Source: Ruixingdingia sedimenti (GTDB taxonomy: Bacteria > Pseudomonadota > Alphaproteobacteria > Rhodobacterales > Rhodobacteraceae). From it: DNA of 64,000 bases. The notes below the pieces were generated by a model. The model did no database searches. It saw only the letters and a list, made by a program, of their open reading frames with translations, and was not told the origin of the DNA. The translations under genes and the position numbers were made by a program. The DNA lies in assembly GCF_031432425.1 (NCBI RefSeq), contig NZ_JAVKPH010000016.1, forward strand, positions 1 through 64,000, written 5' to 3'. This document shows positions 22,497 through 32,108 of the stretch, piece after piece (the first letter of the stretch is position 1; each line of letters starts with the position of its first letter).

Positions 22497-23980
22497 CCCA
22501 CGGCCTCTGCCACATGCGGCAGGCGCACCGTTTCCGACCCGTCGAGATCGGCGATGGTGCGGGCCACGCGCAGCACGCGGTGATAGCCGCGCGCCGACAG
22601 GCCGAAGCGTTCGGCGACCCGTTGCAGCAGGGCGCGGCCCTCTGCGTCCGGGGTGGCGATGGCTTCCAGCAGCGCGCCTTCGGCCTCGGCGTTCACCCGG
22701 ACCTCGGGGTGGGCGGCGAAGCGGGTAGCCTGGACCGCGCGCGCGGCGGCCACGCGGGCGGCCACCGTGGCGGACCCGTCGCCCGAGGGGGGCAGGTCGA
22801 GATCGGTATAGGCCACCGGCGGCACGTCGAGCCGCAGGTCGAAGCGGTCCATCAGCGGGCCCGAGATGCGGCCCATGTAATCCTCGCCGCAGGTGGGGGC
22901 GCGGGCGCAGGCGCGTGCCGGGTCGGTCATGTAGCCGCATTTGCACGGGTTCGCCGCCGCCATCAGCAGGAACCGGCAGGGGTAGCGCACATGGGCATTG
23001 GCGCGGGCGACCACGACCTCGCCGGTCTCGATCGGCTGGCGGAGGGTTTCCAGCACGGCGCGGGGGAATTCGGGAAATTCGTCCATGAACAGCACGCCGT
23101 TGTGGGCAAGGCTGACCTCGCCCGGTTTCGCCCCCCGTCCGCCGCCGACGATGGCGGCCATCGAGGCGGTGTGATGCGGTTCGCGGAAGGGCCGCGCGCG
23201 CGAGATGCCGCCCTGATCCAGCAGCCCGGCCAGCGAATGGATCATCGAGGTTTCCAGCGCCTCGGCCGGCGACAGGGGCGGCAGGATGCCGGGCATGCGG
23301 GCGGCGAGCATGGATTTGCCCGACCCCGGGCTGCCGGTCATCAGCACATGGTGGCGGCCCGCGGCGGCGATTTCCAGCGCGCGCTTGGCGCGTTCCTGCC
23401 CCTTGACGTCGCGCAGGTCGCGGGTTCCCGCGGGCTGGCTGACCTCGCCCGCACGGGCGGGGGGCAGCACCGACTGGCCGGTGAAATGGCGCACGACCTC
23501 GGTCAGGCTGCCCGCGCCCAGAACCTGCGTGCCGGCGACCCATGCGGCCTCGGGCCCGCAGGCGCGGGGGCAGATCAGGGTGCGGTCCGCCTCTGCCGCC
23601 GCCATGGCCGCGGGCAGGGCGCCGATCACCGGCACCAATGTGCCGTCGAGCGACAATTCGCCGATGGCCACCGTGCCCTCGATGGTGTCGCGCGGCAGGA
23701 TTTCCAGTTCCGCCAGCAGGGCCAGCGCCACCGGCAGGTCGAAATGCGAGCCTTCCTTGGGCATGTCGGCGGGGGCGAGGTTCACCGTGATCCGTTTCGA
23801 CGGCAGCGCGATCGCCATCGCGTTGAGCGCGGCGCGCACCCGTTCGCGGGCCTCCGACACCGCCTTGTCGGGCAGTCCCACGATGGCGAAGCCGGGCAGG
23901 CCGGGGGTGACGGCGCATTGCACCTCGACCAGCCGCGCCTCGATCCCCTCGAAGGCCACCGTATGGGCCCTTGCCACCAT
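22469..23980 (-). CDS. comM: ComM/YifB-family Mg-chelatase-like AAA+ helicase
   Basis: The 503-residue protein has the N-terminal Lon-like fold (AFEGIEARLVEVQC and ITVNLAPADMPKEGSHFDLPVA), an AAA+ core with Walker A TGSPGSGKS and Walker B GVLFMDEFPEF, a Cys-rich insert NPCKCGY, and a C-terminal Mg_chelatase_C domain. ComM promotes branch migration during integration of transformed DNA. The last 28 bases overlap the convergent esterase gene. Confidence 0.93.
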   Translation of the reverse strand: MVARAHTVAFEGIEARLVEVQCAVTPGLPGFAIVGLPDKAVSEARERVRAALNAMAIALPSKRITVNLAPADMPKEGSHFDLPVALALLAELEILPRDTIEGTVAIGELSLDGTLVPVIGALPAAMAAAEADRTLICPRACGPEAAWVAGTQVLGAGSLTEVVRHFTGQSVLPPARAGEVSQPAGTRDLRDVKGQERAKRALEIAAAGRHHVLMTGSPGSGKSMLAARMPGILPPLSPAEALETSMIHSLAGLLDQGGISRARPFREPHHTASMAAIVGGGRGAKPGEVSLAHNGVLFMDEFPEFPRAVLETLRQPIETGEVVVARANAHVRYPCRFLLMAAANPCKCGYMTDPARACARAPTCGEDYMGRISGPLMDRFDLRLDVPPVAYTDLDLPPSGDGSATVAARVAAARAVQATRFAAHPEVRVNAEAEGALLEAIATPDAEGRALLQRVAERFGLSARGYHRVLRVARTIADLDGSETVRLPHVAEAVGYRLAPGAS

Positions 23981-24044
23981 CTGCCGCTCCGCTTCACCCT
24001 GGTTAACGGGTAGGCGGGATTGGTTTAGGAAAGGTAAACGCGCC

Positions 24045-24635
24045 TCAGGGCAAATGGTTGATCCGCCCCGCCTGCCAGCGCCCGGCGGTCAGTGTGGTTT
24101 CGGTCAGCGACAGGTTGTCCAGCGGCTGGCGCATCGCCTGTGCGGGGGGCAGGCCGGTGGCGCGGGCGATGGCAGAAACGATGACGCCCAGATGCGCCAC
24201 CACCACGATGTCGCGCCCCGGGTGCAGCGCCGCCAGCCGGTCGGTCGCCGCCGCCACGCGGGCGGCCAACTGGTTCCAGCTTTCGCCCCCCGGGGCGGGC
24301 ACATCGCCCGGCGTGCCCCAGAAGGCCGAGAGCGCCGCGGCGTCGCGGGCGGCGATTTCCTCGCGCGTCAGGGTTTCCCATGTGCCGAAGTGCAGTTCGC
24401 GCAGCGCCGGGTCGTGGGGCAGGCGGGTGCGGCGGGCCTGGACCGCATCGGCGGTCGCCACCGCGCGGCGCAGGTCCGAGGACACCAGCACCGCATCCGC
24501 CGGCAGCGCCGCATCGAGCCGCGCGAGCCGGCCCCGGTCGCTCAGATCGGCCGGCAGGTCGGACCAGCCGATGACGCCGGGCGCATGGGTCGGCCCGTGG
24601 CGCAGCCACCAGAAGCGTGTGGGCGGTGTAGGCAT
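24045..24635 (-). CDS. Histidine phosphatase family protein (phosphoglycerate mutase-like)
   Basis: The 196-residue protein starts with the catalytic RHG motif in FWWLRHGPTHAPG, has the acid-base glutamate in LHFGTWE, and a second catalytic histidine in VVAHLGVI. The family includes CobC and other small-molecule phosphatases; the substrate is not evident. The ATG at 24635 begins directly before the motif. The divergent neighbour is the ChaN-like gene. Confidence 0.82.
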   Translation of the reverse strand: MPTPPTRFWWLRHGPTHAPGVIGWSDLPADLSDRGRLARLDAALPADAVLVSSDLRRAVATADAVQARRTRLPHDPALRELHFGTWETLTREEIAARDAAALSAFWGTPGDVPAPGGESWNQLAARVAAATDRLAALHPGRDIVVVAHLGVIVSAIARATGLPPAQAMRQPLDNLSLTETTLTAGRWQAGRINHLP

Positions 24636-24697
24636 GCGGGTTTCCCGATGGTTTTTATCTGATATAGCGGTTCCGAACGGCAAGGGAAGGGCGGAAC

Positions 24698-25534
24698 ATG
24701 CGGGCAATCCGGGGTGCGGCGCTGGCGTTGATATGTCTCGGCTCTGGCGCGGCGGCGGGGCCGATCGGGCCGGAGGCGCTGGCGGGCGCGATCGCCGGGG
24801 CCGATGTGGCGATTCTGGGCGAGGTGCATGACCATCCGCTGCATCACGCCCATCAGGCGGCGGCGGTGGCGGCGATGGCCCCCAAGGCGCTGGTGTTCGA
24901 GATGCTGACGCCGGAACAGGCCGCCCGCGCCACCCCCGACCTGCGCCATGATGCCGGGGCACTGGCCGCGGCGCTGGACTGGGCGGGGTCGGGCTGGCCC
25001 GATTTCGCGCTCTACGCCCCGATCTTCGCCGCGGCGCCCGGGGCCGCGGTCTACGGCGCCGCGGTGCCGCGCGATCAGGCCCGCCGCGCGGTGACGGAAG
25101 GCGCGGCGGCGGTGTTCGGCGCGGGCGATGCGGCGCGTTTCGGCCTCGACCAGCCCCTGGCGGAGGCCGAACAGGCGCAGCGCGAGGCCGATCAGCAACA
25201 GGCCCATTGCAACGCGCTGCCCGAGGGGATGCTGCCCGGCATGGTCGCGGCGCAGCGGCTGCGCGATGCGGCGCTGGCCCGTGCGGTGGTGCAGGCGATG
25301 GAGGACACCGGCGGGCCGGTCGCCGTCATCACCGGCACCGGCCATGCGCGGCGCGATCAGGGCATGCCGGTGCCGCTGGCGCGGGTCATGCCCGACCTGC
25401 GCGTGGTCAGCATCGGCCAGATGGAGGCCGACCCCGGCGCGGACGCGCCCTATGACCACTGGATCGTCACCCCGCCCCATCCCCGCCCCGATCCCTGCGC
25501 GGCCTTCGCGCCAAAGCCCGCCAGCGGCGGCTGA
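24698..25534 (+). CDS. ChaN-family haem-binding/Tiki-superfamily exported protein
   Basis: The 278-residue product has a short signal peptide (ALALICLGSGAAA) and the two ChaN motifs: AILGEVHDHPLHHAHQAA at about 38 and VITGTGHARRDQGMP late in the protein. Family members bind haem or act as metal-dependent proteases of the Tiki/TraB group. A cysteine follows the hydrophobic stretch only weakly, so whether it is a lipoprotein is unclear. Confidence 0.75.
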   Translation: MRAIRGAALALICLGSGAAAGPIGPEALAGAIAGADVAILGEVHDHPLHHAHQAAAVAAMAPKALVFEMLTPEQAARATPDLRHDAGALAAALDWAGSGWPDFALYAPIFAAAPGAAVYGAAVPRDQARRAVTEGAAAVFGAGDAARFGLDQPLAEAEQAQREADQQQAHCNALPEGMLPGMVAAQRLRDAALARAVVQAMEDTGGPVAVITGTGHARRDQGMPVPLARVMPDLRVVSIGQMEADPGADAPYDHWIVTPPHPRPDPCAAFAPKPASGG

Positions 25535-25595
25535 CGCGGTTGTCAGCGCCCCGCGCGCCGCCTAAAGCTGGGGACGGCGACACGAGGGGGCGGGC

Positions 25596-26792
25596 ATGCT
25601 GGCCGGGCGGCGGATACTTCTGATCATCGGGGGCGGGATCGCCGCCTACAAATGCCTCGAACTGATCCGCCGGCTGCGCGATGCGGGCGCGGCGGTGGTG
25701 CCGGTGCTGACCCCGGGGGGCGAACAGTTCGTGACCCCCCTGTCGGTCGCCGCGTTGGCGGGCCACAAGGTCTATCGCGAGCTGTTCGACCTGACCGAAG
25801 AGGCCGAGATGGGCCATATCCAGCTGTCGCGCGCGGCCGACCTGCTGGTGGTGGCGCCGGCGACGGCGGATCTGATGGCGCGGATGGCGGGGGGGCAGGC
25901 GAACGATCTGGCCTCGACGCTGCTGCTGGCGACGGACAAGCGGGTGCTGGTGGCGCCGGCGATGAACGTGCGGATGTGGGATCACCCGGCGACCCGGCGC
26001 AATGTGGCGCGGCTGCGCGGCGATGGCGTGCTGGTGGTGGGCCCGGACGAGGGCGCGATGGCCTGCGGCGAATTCGGCCCGGGGCGGATGGCGGAACCGG
26101 CGGCGATCATGGCGGCCATCGGCGCGGCGCTTGGCGAGGGGCCGCTGAAGGGGCGGCATGTGGTGGTGACATCCGGCCCCACGCATGAACCCATCGACCC
26201 GGTGCGCTATATCGCCAACCGTTCGTCCGGCGCGCAGGGCACGGCCATCGCCGCCGCGCTGGCCGATCTGGGCGCGCGCGTGACCTTCGTCACTGGCCCC
26301 GCCAGCGTGCCGCCGCCGCAGGGGGTCAGCGTCGTGGCGGTCGAGACCGCGCGCGACATGCTGGCGGCGGTTCAGGCCGCGCTGCCCGCCGATGCGGCGG
26401 TGATGGCGGCGGCGGTGGCGGACTGGCGCGTGACCAATGCCGCCGGGTCCAAGATGAAGAAGGACGGCACCGGCCGCCTGCCCGCGCTGGAATTCGCCGA
26501 AAACCCCGACATTCTGGCGCAGGTCGCGCAGATGGCCGAGGGGCGGCCCCGGCTGGTGGTGGGCTTTGCCGCCGAAACCGATGACGTGATTGCCCATGCC
26601 ACCGCGAAACGCGCGCGCAAGGGCTGCGACTGGATCGTGGCCAATGACGTCAGCCCCGCGACCGGCATCATGGGCGGGGCCGAAAACGCCGTGACGATCA
26701 TCACCGCGGGCGGCGCCGATGTCTGGCCCCGCCTGCCCAAGGCAGAGGTCGCCCGCCGCCTTGCCGCGCGCATCGCCGGGGTGCTTGCATGA
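25596..26792 (+). CDS. coaBC: Bifunctional phosphopantothenoylcysteine decarboxylase/synthetase
   Basis: The 398-residue protein makes 4'-phosphopantetheine for coenzyme A. The CoaC flavodoxin-like half shows IGGGIAAYK, APATADLMARMA, PAMNVRMWDHPA and the catalytic CGEFGPGRMAEP; the CoaB half starts near 186 with VVVTSGPTHEPIDPVRYI and carries AAAVADWRV and KMKKDG. It overlaps dut by four bases (ATGA), a common linkage (dfp-dut). Confidence 0.95.
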   Translation: MLAGRRILLIIGGGIAAYKCLELIRRLRDAGAAVVPVLTPGGEQFVTPLSVAALAGHKVYRELFDLTEEAEMGHIQLSRAADLLVVAPATADLMARMAGGQANDLASTLLLATDKRVLVAPAMNVRMWDHPATRRNVARLRGDGVLVVGPDEGAMACGEFGPGRMAEPAAIMAAIGAALGEGPLKGRHVVVTSGPTHEPIDPVRYIANRSSGAQGTAIAAALADLGARVTFVTGPASVPPPQGVSVVAVETARDMLAAVQAALPADAAVMAAAVADWRVTNAAGSKMKKDGTGRLPALEFAENPDILAQVAQMAEGRPRLVVGFAAETDDVIAHATAKRARKGCDWIVANDVSPATGIMGGAENAVTIITAGGADVWPRLPKAEVARRLAARIAGVLA

Positions 26793-27256
26793 TCCCGGTC
26801 GTCGCGGTGGTGTGGGACGAGGGCGCGGATACCGATGTGCCGCTGCCCGCCTATGCCACGTTGGGCGCCGCCGGGGCGGATGTGCGGGCGAACCTTGCGC
26901 CCGCCGACCGCGCCGCGGGCGTGACCTTGCAGCCGATGGAACGCCGGCTGATCCCCACCGGCCTGCGCATCGCCATCCCCCCGGGGTTCGAGGTGCAGGT
27001 GCGCCCAAGGTCCGGCCTGTCGCTGAAACACGGCATCACCCTGCCCAACACGCCGGGCACCATCGACAGCGACTATCGCGGGCCGCTCGGCGTGCCGATG
27101 GTCAATCTGGGGGCCGCGCCCTACACCATCCGCCACGGCGACCGGATCGCGCAGCTGGTGGTGGCCCCGGTGGTGCAGGCCCGCTTCGCCCCCGCCGACA
27201 GCCTGACCGAAACCGCGCGGGGCGCGGGGGGCTTCGGTTCCACCGGGCGGGGCTAG
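26789..27256 (+). CDS. dut: dUTP diphosphatase
   Basis: The 155-residue trimeric dUTPase hydrolyses dUTP to dUMP. All five motifs are visible: TLGAAGADVRANL, RPRSGLSLKHGI, NTPGTIDSDYRGPLGVPMVNLG, GDRIAQLVVAPV and the C-terminal arm RGAGGFGSTGRG. It is coupled to coaBC and followed two bases later by the membrane-anchored E1-like gene. Confidence 0.96.
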   Translation: MIPVVAVVWDEGADTDVPLPAYATLGAAGADVRANLAPADRAAGVTLQPMERRLIPTGLRIAIPPGFEVQVRPRSGLSLKHGITLPNTPGTIDSDYRGPLGVPMVNLGAAPYTIRHGDRIAQLVVAPVVQARFAPADSLTETARGAGGFGSTGRG

Positions 27257-27258
27257 CG

Positions 27259-28329
27259 ATGCTGGCGGTTCTCGCTGCGGCGGTGGCGATCTGGGGCATC
27301 GGCCATGTCATGGGCGCGCCCGCGCGGCGGCGGTGGGTGCTGATCGGCATCCTTTACGCCGCGGTGCTGCTGGCGCAGGTGGCGCTGCCCCCGGGCCATG
27401 CGCTGCGCACGGCCACCGGCGGGCGGGTGGAATACTGGCTGGTCGTCGGCGGGCTGGTGCTGCTGGTCGCGGGGTATCGCGCGGCGCTGGCCCGCCTGCG
27501 CGCCCGCGCGGCCCCGGCCGCCGCCCCGCCCGACCCGGCCCGGTTTACCGAGGCCGAACTCAACCGCTATGCCCGCCATATCCTGCTGCGCGAGATCGGC
27601 GGGCCGGGGCAACAGCGGTTGCGCGCGGCGCGGGTGCTGGTGGTGGGGGCGGGGGGGCTTGGCGCGCCGGTTCTGCTGTATCTGGCCGCCGCCGGGGTCG
27701 GCACGCTCGGCGTGATCGACGACGATGTGGTCGAGGGATCCAACCTGCAACGCCAGATCATCCACACCGACGCCCGGATCGGCCTGCCCAAGGTCCGGTC
27801 CGCCGCCACCGCCGTCGCCGCGCTGAACCCCTTCGTCACCCTGCGCCCCTATCAGCGCCGCCTGACGGCAGCGATCGCGGCGGATCTTTTCGCCGACTAC
27901 GACCTGATCCTCGACGGCACCGACAATTTCGACACCCGCGAACTGGTCAACCGCGCCGCCGTGGCCGCGGGCAAGCCCTTGATCTCGGCGGCCATCGCGC
28001 AGTGGGAAGGGCAGTTGAGCCTTTACGATCCCGCGCGGGGCGGGCCCTGCCTTGCCTGCGTCTTTCCCGTGCGCCCCGCCCCCGGTCTAGTGCCGACCTG
28101 CGCCGAGGCGGGTGTGGCCGCGCCGCTGCCCGGTGTGCTCGGGTCCATGATGGCGATGGAGGCGGTCAAGCATATCACCGGCGCGGGGCAGGGGCTGCGC
28201 GGGCGGCTGGTGATCCACGATGCGCTTTACGCCGAAACCCGCACCATCGCCACGAAACCCCGCCCCGGCTGCCCCGTCTGCGGCCATCTGCACCCCGCGC
28301 CTCTGGACCCCGGCGGGGTGCGCGCCTAG
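27259..28329 (+). CDS. Membrane-anchored MoeB/ThiF/HesA-family (E1-like) adenylyltransferase
   Basis: The 356-residue protein has an N-terminal extension with about three hydrophobic segments (residues 2-75) followed by a full MoeB/ThiF domain: FTEAELNRYARHILLREIGG, the nucleotide loop VVGAGGLGAPVLLYLAAAG, the conserved SNLQRQIIHT, the catalytic cysteine region PTCAEAGV and two Zn pairs CLAC and CPVC. It should adenylate the C-terminal glycine of a ubiquitin-like sulfur carrier (MoaD/ThiS type). Membrane attachment is unusual for the family. It starts two bases after dut. Confidence 0.82.
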   Translation: MLAVLAAAVAIWGIGHVMGAPARRRWVLIGILYAAVLLAQVALPPGHALRTATGGRVEYWLVVGGLVLLVAGYRAALARLRARAAPAAAPPDPARFTEAELNRYARHILLREIGGPGQQRLRAARVLVVGAGGLGAPVLLYLAAAGVGTLGVIDDDVVEGSNLQRQIIHTDARIGLPKVRSAATAVAALNPFVTLRPYQRRLTAAIAADLFADYDLILDGTDNFDTRELVNRAAVAAGKPLISAAIAQWEGQLSLYDPARGGPCLACVFPVRPAPGLVPTCAEAGVAAPLPGVLGSMMAMEAVKHITGAGQGLRGRLVIHDALYAETRTIATKPRPGCPVCGHLHPAPLDPGGVRA

Positions 28330-28352
28330 CTTGGGTGGCAAAGGAGACCCCG

Positions 28353-30374
28353 ATGCCGCACAACCCGCTGCTTGCCCCCTGGACCACGCCCTTCGCGCTG
28401 CCCCCCTTCGACGCGATCCGCGACGCCGATTTCGCCCCCGCCTTCGACGCCGCGCTGGCCGAGGCGCGCGCCAATGTCGCCGCCATCGCGGACAATCCCG
28501 ATGCGCCGACCTATGCCAACACCATCGCCGCGCTGGAACTGGCCGAAGAGACGCTCGACCGGGTGGCGGGGGTGTTCTACAACCTCGCCGGGGCCGACAG
28601 CACGCCCGCGCGCGAGGCGTTGCAGCGCGACCTTGCGCCCCGGCTGGCGGCGTTTTCGTCGGAAATCACCATGAACCCGGCGCTTTTCGCGCGCATCGCG
28701 GCACTGTGGGACGGGCGCGATGCGCTTGGGCTCGATGCCGAACAGGCGCGGGTGCTGATGCTGTACCGGCGCATGTTCCTGCGCGCGGGCGCGGCCTTGC
28801 AGGGCGCGGCGGCGGACCGGATGAAGGCGGTGAAGGAACGGCTGGCGGTTCTGGGCACCACCTTTGCGCAGAACCTGCTGGCCGACGAACGCGACTGGTT
28901 CATGGATCTGGCCGAGGGCGATCTGGACGGGCTGCCGGATTTCGTGATCGAATCCGCCCGTGCCGCGGGGGCCGAACGGGGCCGGCCCGGGGCGGTGGTG
29001 ACGCTGAACCGTTCGCTCATCGTACCGTTTTTGCAATTTTCCCCCCGCCGCGACCTGCGCCAGCGCGCCTATGCCGCCTGGGCGGCGCGGGGCGCGAACG
29101 GGAACGACCATGACAACCGGGCGATCGCGGCCGAAATCCTTGCGCTGCGGGCCGAACGGGCGGGGCTGCTCGGGTTCCCCGATTTCGCCAGCTACAAGCT
29201 GGAAACCGAAATGGCCAAGACCCCGGCGGCGGTGCGCGATCTGCTGATGCAGGTCTGGGCGCCCGCCCGCGCGAAGGCAGAGGCGGATGCGGCGGTGCTG
29301 GAACGGATGTTGCATGCCGACGGCATCAACGGCGCGCTGGAGCCCTGGGACTGGCGCTATTATTCCGACCGCCGGCGCAAGGCGGAATTCGACCTCGATG
29401 AAGCCGCGGTGAAGCCCTATCTGTCGCTGGATGCGATGATCGCGGCGGCCTTCGACGTGGCGCACCGGCTGTTCGGGCTGGATTTCCGCCCGCTGGACGT
29501 GCCGCTCTATCACGCGGATGCGCGGGCGTGGGAGGTGACGCGGAACGGCCGCCATATGGCGGTGTTCGTCGGGGATTATTTCGCCCGGCCCTCCAAACGC
29601 TCGGGCGCGTGGTGTTCGACCTTCCGCAGCCAGCGCAAACTGGGGGGCGAGGTGCGGCCCGTCGTGGTCAATGTCTGCAACTTCGCCAAGGGCGCGCCCG
29701 CGCTGCTGAGCTGGGACGACGCGACGACGCTGTTCCACGAATTCGGCCATGCGCTGCACCAGATGCTGTCGGATGTGACGCATGGGTTCGTGTCCGGCAC
29801 CTCGGTCGCGCGCGATTTCGTGGAACTGCCGAGCCAGTTGTTCGAACACTGGCTGGAGGTTCCGGCGGTGCTGGATGCCCATGCCCGCCACTGGCAGACG
29901 GGCGCGCCGATGCCCGCCGGGCTGCGCGACAGGCTGCTGGCGGCGGCGACCTGGGATCAGGGGTTCGCGACGGTGGAATATGTGGCCTCGGCGCTGGTGG
30001 ATCTGGCGTTCCACGAAGGCCCGCCGCCCGCCGATCCGATGGCGCGGCAGGCCGAGGTTCTGGCCGGGATCGGCATGCCCCCCGCCATCCGCATGCGCCA
30101 CGCGACGCCGCATTTCGCGCATGTGTTCTCGGGCGACGGCTATTCGGCCGGGTATTACAGCTACATGTGGTCAGAGGTGATGGACGCCGACGCCTTCGCC
30201 GCCTTCACCGAGGCGGGCGACCCCTTCGCGCCGGATGTCGCGGCGCGGCTGGAACGCCACATCCTGTCCGCCGGCGGATCGGAGGAACCCGACACGCTCT
30301 ACACCGCGTTCCGGGGCCGTATGCCGGGGGTCGAGGCGCTGCTGAAGGGCCGGGGGCTGTTGGACGCGGCGTAG
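28353..30374 (+). CDS. M3-family peptidyl-dipeptidase (Dcp/oligopeptidase A-like)
   Basis: The 673-residue zinc metallopeptidase cleaves short peptides in the cytoplasm. The zinc site LFHEFGHALHQM is at about residue 461, with FVELPSQLFEHW downstream and GDGYSAGYYSYMWSEVMDAD near the C-terminus. The N-terminal MPHNPLLAPWTTPFALPPFD is the usual Dcp start. AAGGAG lies 8 bases before the ATG. The gene follows the E1-like gene by 23 bases, as last member of the coaBC-dut run. Confidence 0.93.
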   Translation: MPHNPLLAPWTTPFALPPFDAIRDADFAPAFDAALAEARANVAAIADNPDAPTYANTIAALELAEETLDRVAGVFYNLAGADSTPAREALQRDLAPRLAAFSSEITMNPALFARIAALWDGRDALGLDAEQARVLMLYRRMFLRAGAALQGAAADRMKAVKERLAVLGTTFAQNLLADERDWFMDLAEGDLDGLPDFVIESARAAGAERGRPGAVVTLNRSLIVPFLQFSPRRDLRQRAYAAWAARGANGNDHDNRAIAAEILALRAERAGLLGFPDFASYKLETEMAKTPAAVRDLLMQVWAPARAKAEADAAVLERMLHADGINGALEPWDWRYYSDRRRKAEFDLDEAAVKPYLSLDAMIAAAFDVAHRLFGLDFRPLDVPLYHADARAWEVTRNGRHMAVFVGDYFARPSKRSGAWCSTFRSQRKLGGEVRPVVVNVCNFAKGAPALLSWDDATTLFHEFGHALHQMLSDVTHGFVSGTSVARDFVELPSQLFEHWLEVPAVLDAHARHWQTGAPMPAGLRDRLLAAATWDQGFATVEYVASALVDLAFHEGPPPADPMARQAEVLAGIGMPPAIRMRHATPHFAHVFSGDGYSAGYYSYMWSEVMDADAFAAFTEAGDPFAPDVAARLERHILSAGGSEEPDTLYTAFRGRMPGVEALLKGRGLLDAA

Positions 30375-30452
30375 GGGCAAGCCTTTCGCCGGGCTGGCGA
30401 TGGCCTCTCCGTTTCTCCCGGCATCACCGCCCGGCCCGGCGATGGTGTGCCC

Positions 30453-31334
30453 CTACCTGCCCGCCACATCCTTGTGGATGATCACATCGGCCTGCGGATA
30501 GGCGGCGATGATCGCGCGGCGCAGGCCGGCGCCGATGGCATGGGCCTCTTCCAGCGTCTGTTCGCCGTCCAGTTCGATATGCAGGTGGACGAAAAGGCGG
30601 CTTCCCGCGGTGCGGGTCTTGAGGTCGTGCCAGCCGCGCACCCCGGGCCAGCCGTCGGCGATGCGGCCGATGCCGGCAAGGGTTTCGGGGTCCGCGCCGC
30701 GGTCCATCAGCGCGTCCCATGCGCCGCGGCCGATCCCCGCCGCGCCGCGCAGCATGACCGCCGCCGCCACCAGCGCCACCACGCTGTCCACCTGCCACAG
30801 CCCCCACCGGGCCGAGGCGAAAAGGGCGGCCAGCGCGCCGAGCGTGGGCAAGAGGTCGCCCAGATAATGCAACCGGTCCGCCGCCACCACGCGGCTGCCG
30901 GTCGCCCGCGCGACCCGCCCCTGCCAGATCACCAGCCCGAGCGTCAGCGCCGCCGATACCGCCATGGCCGCCATCCCGGGCAGTTCGGCGGCCAGCGCCT
31001 CTGCCCGCCCTGCCGCCAGCCGGCTGACCGCCCCGACCGCGATTCCCACGGCGGCGGCGGCGATGAACAGCGCCTGCCCGAGTGCGGCCAGATCCTCGAC
31101 GGATGTATGGCCGAAGGCGTGATCCTCGTCCGCAGGCCGGGCGGCGTAAAGGATCGCCGCCATCGCCCCCACCGACACCAGCAGGTCGAGCGCGCTGTCC
31201 GCCGCAGAGGCCGCCACCGACAGCGCCCCCGTCGCCCACAGCGCCCAGAGCTTGACCGCCACCAGCACCAGCGCCACCGAGAGGGAGGCGATGGCGGCGG
31301 TCAGGTTCAGGCGGGTGGGATCCTTGGGCGCCAT
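30453..31334 (-). CDS. Cation diffusion facilitator (FieF-like) metal exporter
   Basis: The 293-residue protein has six membrane segments and a C-terminal cytoplasmic domain (about 205-290). The metal site is formed by ASAADSALDLL (DxxxD in helix 2) and LHYLGDLL (HxxxD in helix 5), as in FieF, which exports Fe2+/Zn2+ in exchange for protons. KDVAGR closes the protein without a His-rich tail. It stands alone; the metal is not determined. Confidence 0.85.
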   Translation of the reverse strand: MAPKDPTRLNLTAAIASLSVALVLVAVKLWALWATGALSVAASAADSALDLLVSVGAMAAILYAARPADEDHAFGHTSVEDLAALGQALFIAAAAVGIAVGAVSRLAAGRAEALAAELPGMAAMAVSAALTLGLVIWQGRVARATGSRVVAADRLHYLGDLLPTLGALAALFASARWGLWQVDSVVALVAAAVMLRGAAGIGRGAWDALMDRGADPETLAGIGRIADGWPGVRGWHDLKTRTAGSRLFVHLHIELDGEQTLEEAHAIGAGLRRAIIAAYPQADVIIHKDVAGR

Positions 31335-31400
31335 CGCATTCCCCGGGGCGGCGGTTTGCGCGCGTTCTGGCGCAGCCCGCCCCCGCGTGCAACGGCAAAT

Positions 31401-31946
31401 TCAGTCGATGGTCTCGTCCGCGCCGACGCCCCAGATCGAGGTCTTGGCCATCCACCCGCGCTGCCCCTCGCGCGAGATGCGGCACCAGTCTGGCAGGCAT
31501 TCGAGGATCGCGGCGACCACGCCGATTTCCGCCCGCGCCACCACGTCCGACCGCGGATCGGGCCGGGCATGGATCGCCGCCAGATCCTCTATCACCAGCA
31601 CGGTGCGGTTGCCCGACAGCAGCGAATAATGCACCCAGCCGCCCGCGCCCTCGGCATCCTCGACCCGGCGCCAGTGTTCGTATTCGGCGGTGATTCGCAG
31701 CGGCATGCCGGGGCGGGTGAACACCCAGTCGATGCGGTGGTCCAGCCCCGGGCCGCGCCGCGCATTCCCCTCGGAGGTCTTGAGCGACACGAACCGCGGC
31801 AGCGGCAGGCCCGTCACCGGCCCGGTGCTGCGCAGGATCACGGCGGGGGCGGCGGTTTCCGTGCTGTCGGCCAAAGCACCGGTCGCCGGTGTCATCGCGG
31901 CGACAAGGGCCACCAGCAGGCCCGCCCGGAATACTGGCATTCGCAT
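31401..31946 (-). CDS. Exported SH3-domain protein
   Basis: The 181-residue product has a signal peptide (FRAGLLVALVAAMTPATGALA) and two bacterial SH3-like repeats, with FVSLKTSEGNARRGPGLDHRIDWVF and IHARPDPRSDVVARAEIG followed by WCRISREGQRGWM. Such domains bind cell-wall peptides in other proteins. The ATG at 31946 is used; a GTG six bases earlier is nearer to an AAGGGA site and may be the true start. It is divergent from the dehydrogenase gene. Confidence 0.78.
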   Translation of the reverse strand: MRMPVFRAGLLVALVAAMTPATGALADSTETAAPAVILRSTGPVTGLPLPRFVSLKTSEGNARRGPGLDHRIDWVFTRPGMPLRITAEYEHWRRVEDAEGAGGWVHYSLLSGNRTVLVIEDLAAIHARPDPRSDVVARAEIGVVAAILECLPDWCRISREGQRGWMAKTSIWGVGADETID

Positions 31947-32108
31947 GTCCACGCCTGTCCCTTCGCGCCGGGGTGCCGCTGCGCCCCGGCCAAACTGCCC
32001 GGCAGGACGGTCTTTTCGCCGCTTCCTGCCGCCGCGGCTTGTATGCGCCGCGGCCTTGAGCCAACGTGCCAGCAACAGGCCCGTTTGGAAAGTGCAGGGA
32101 GGTGCGTG

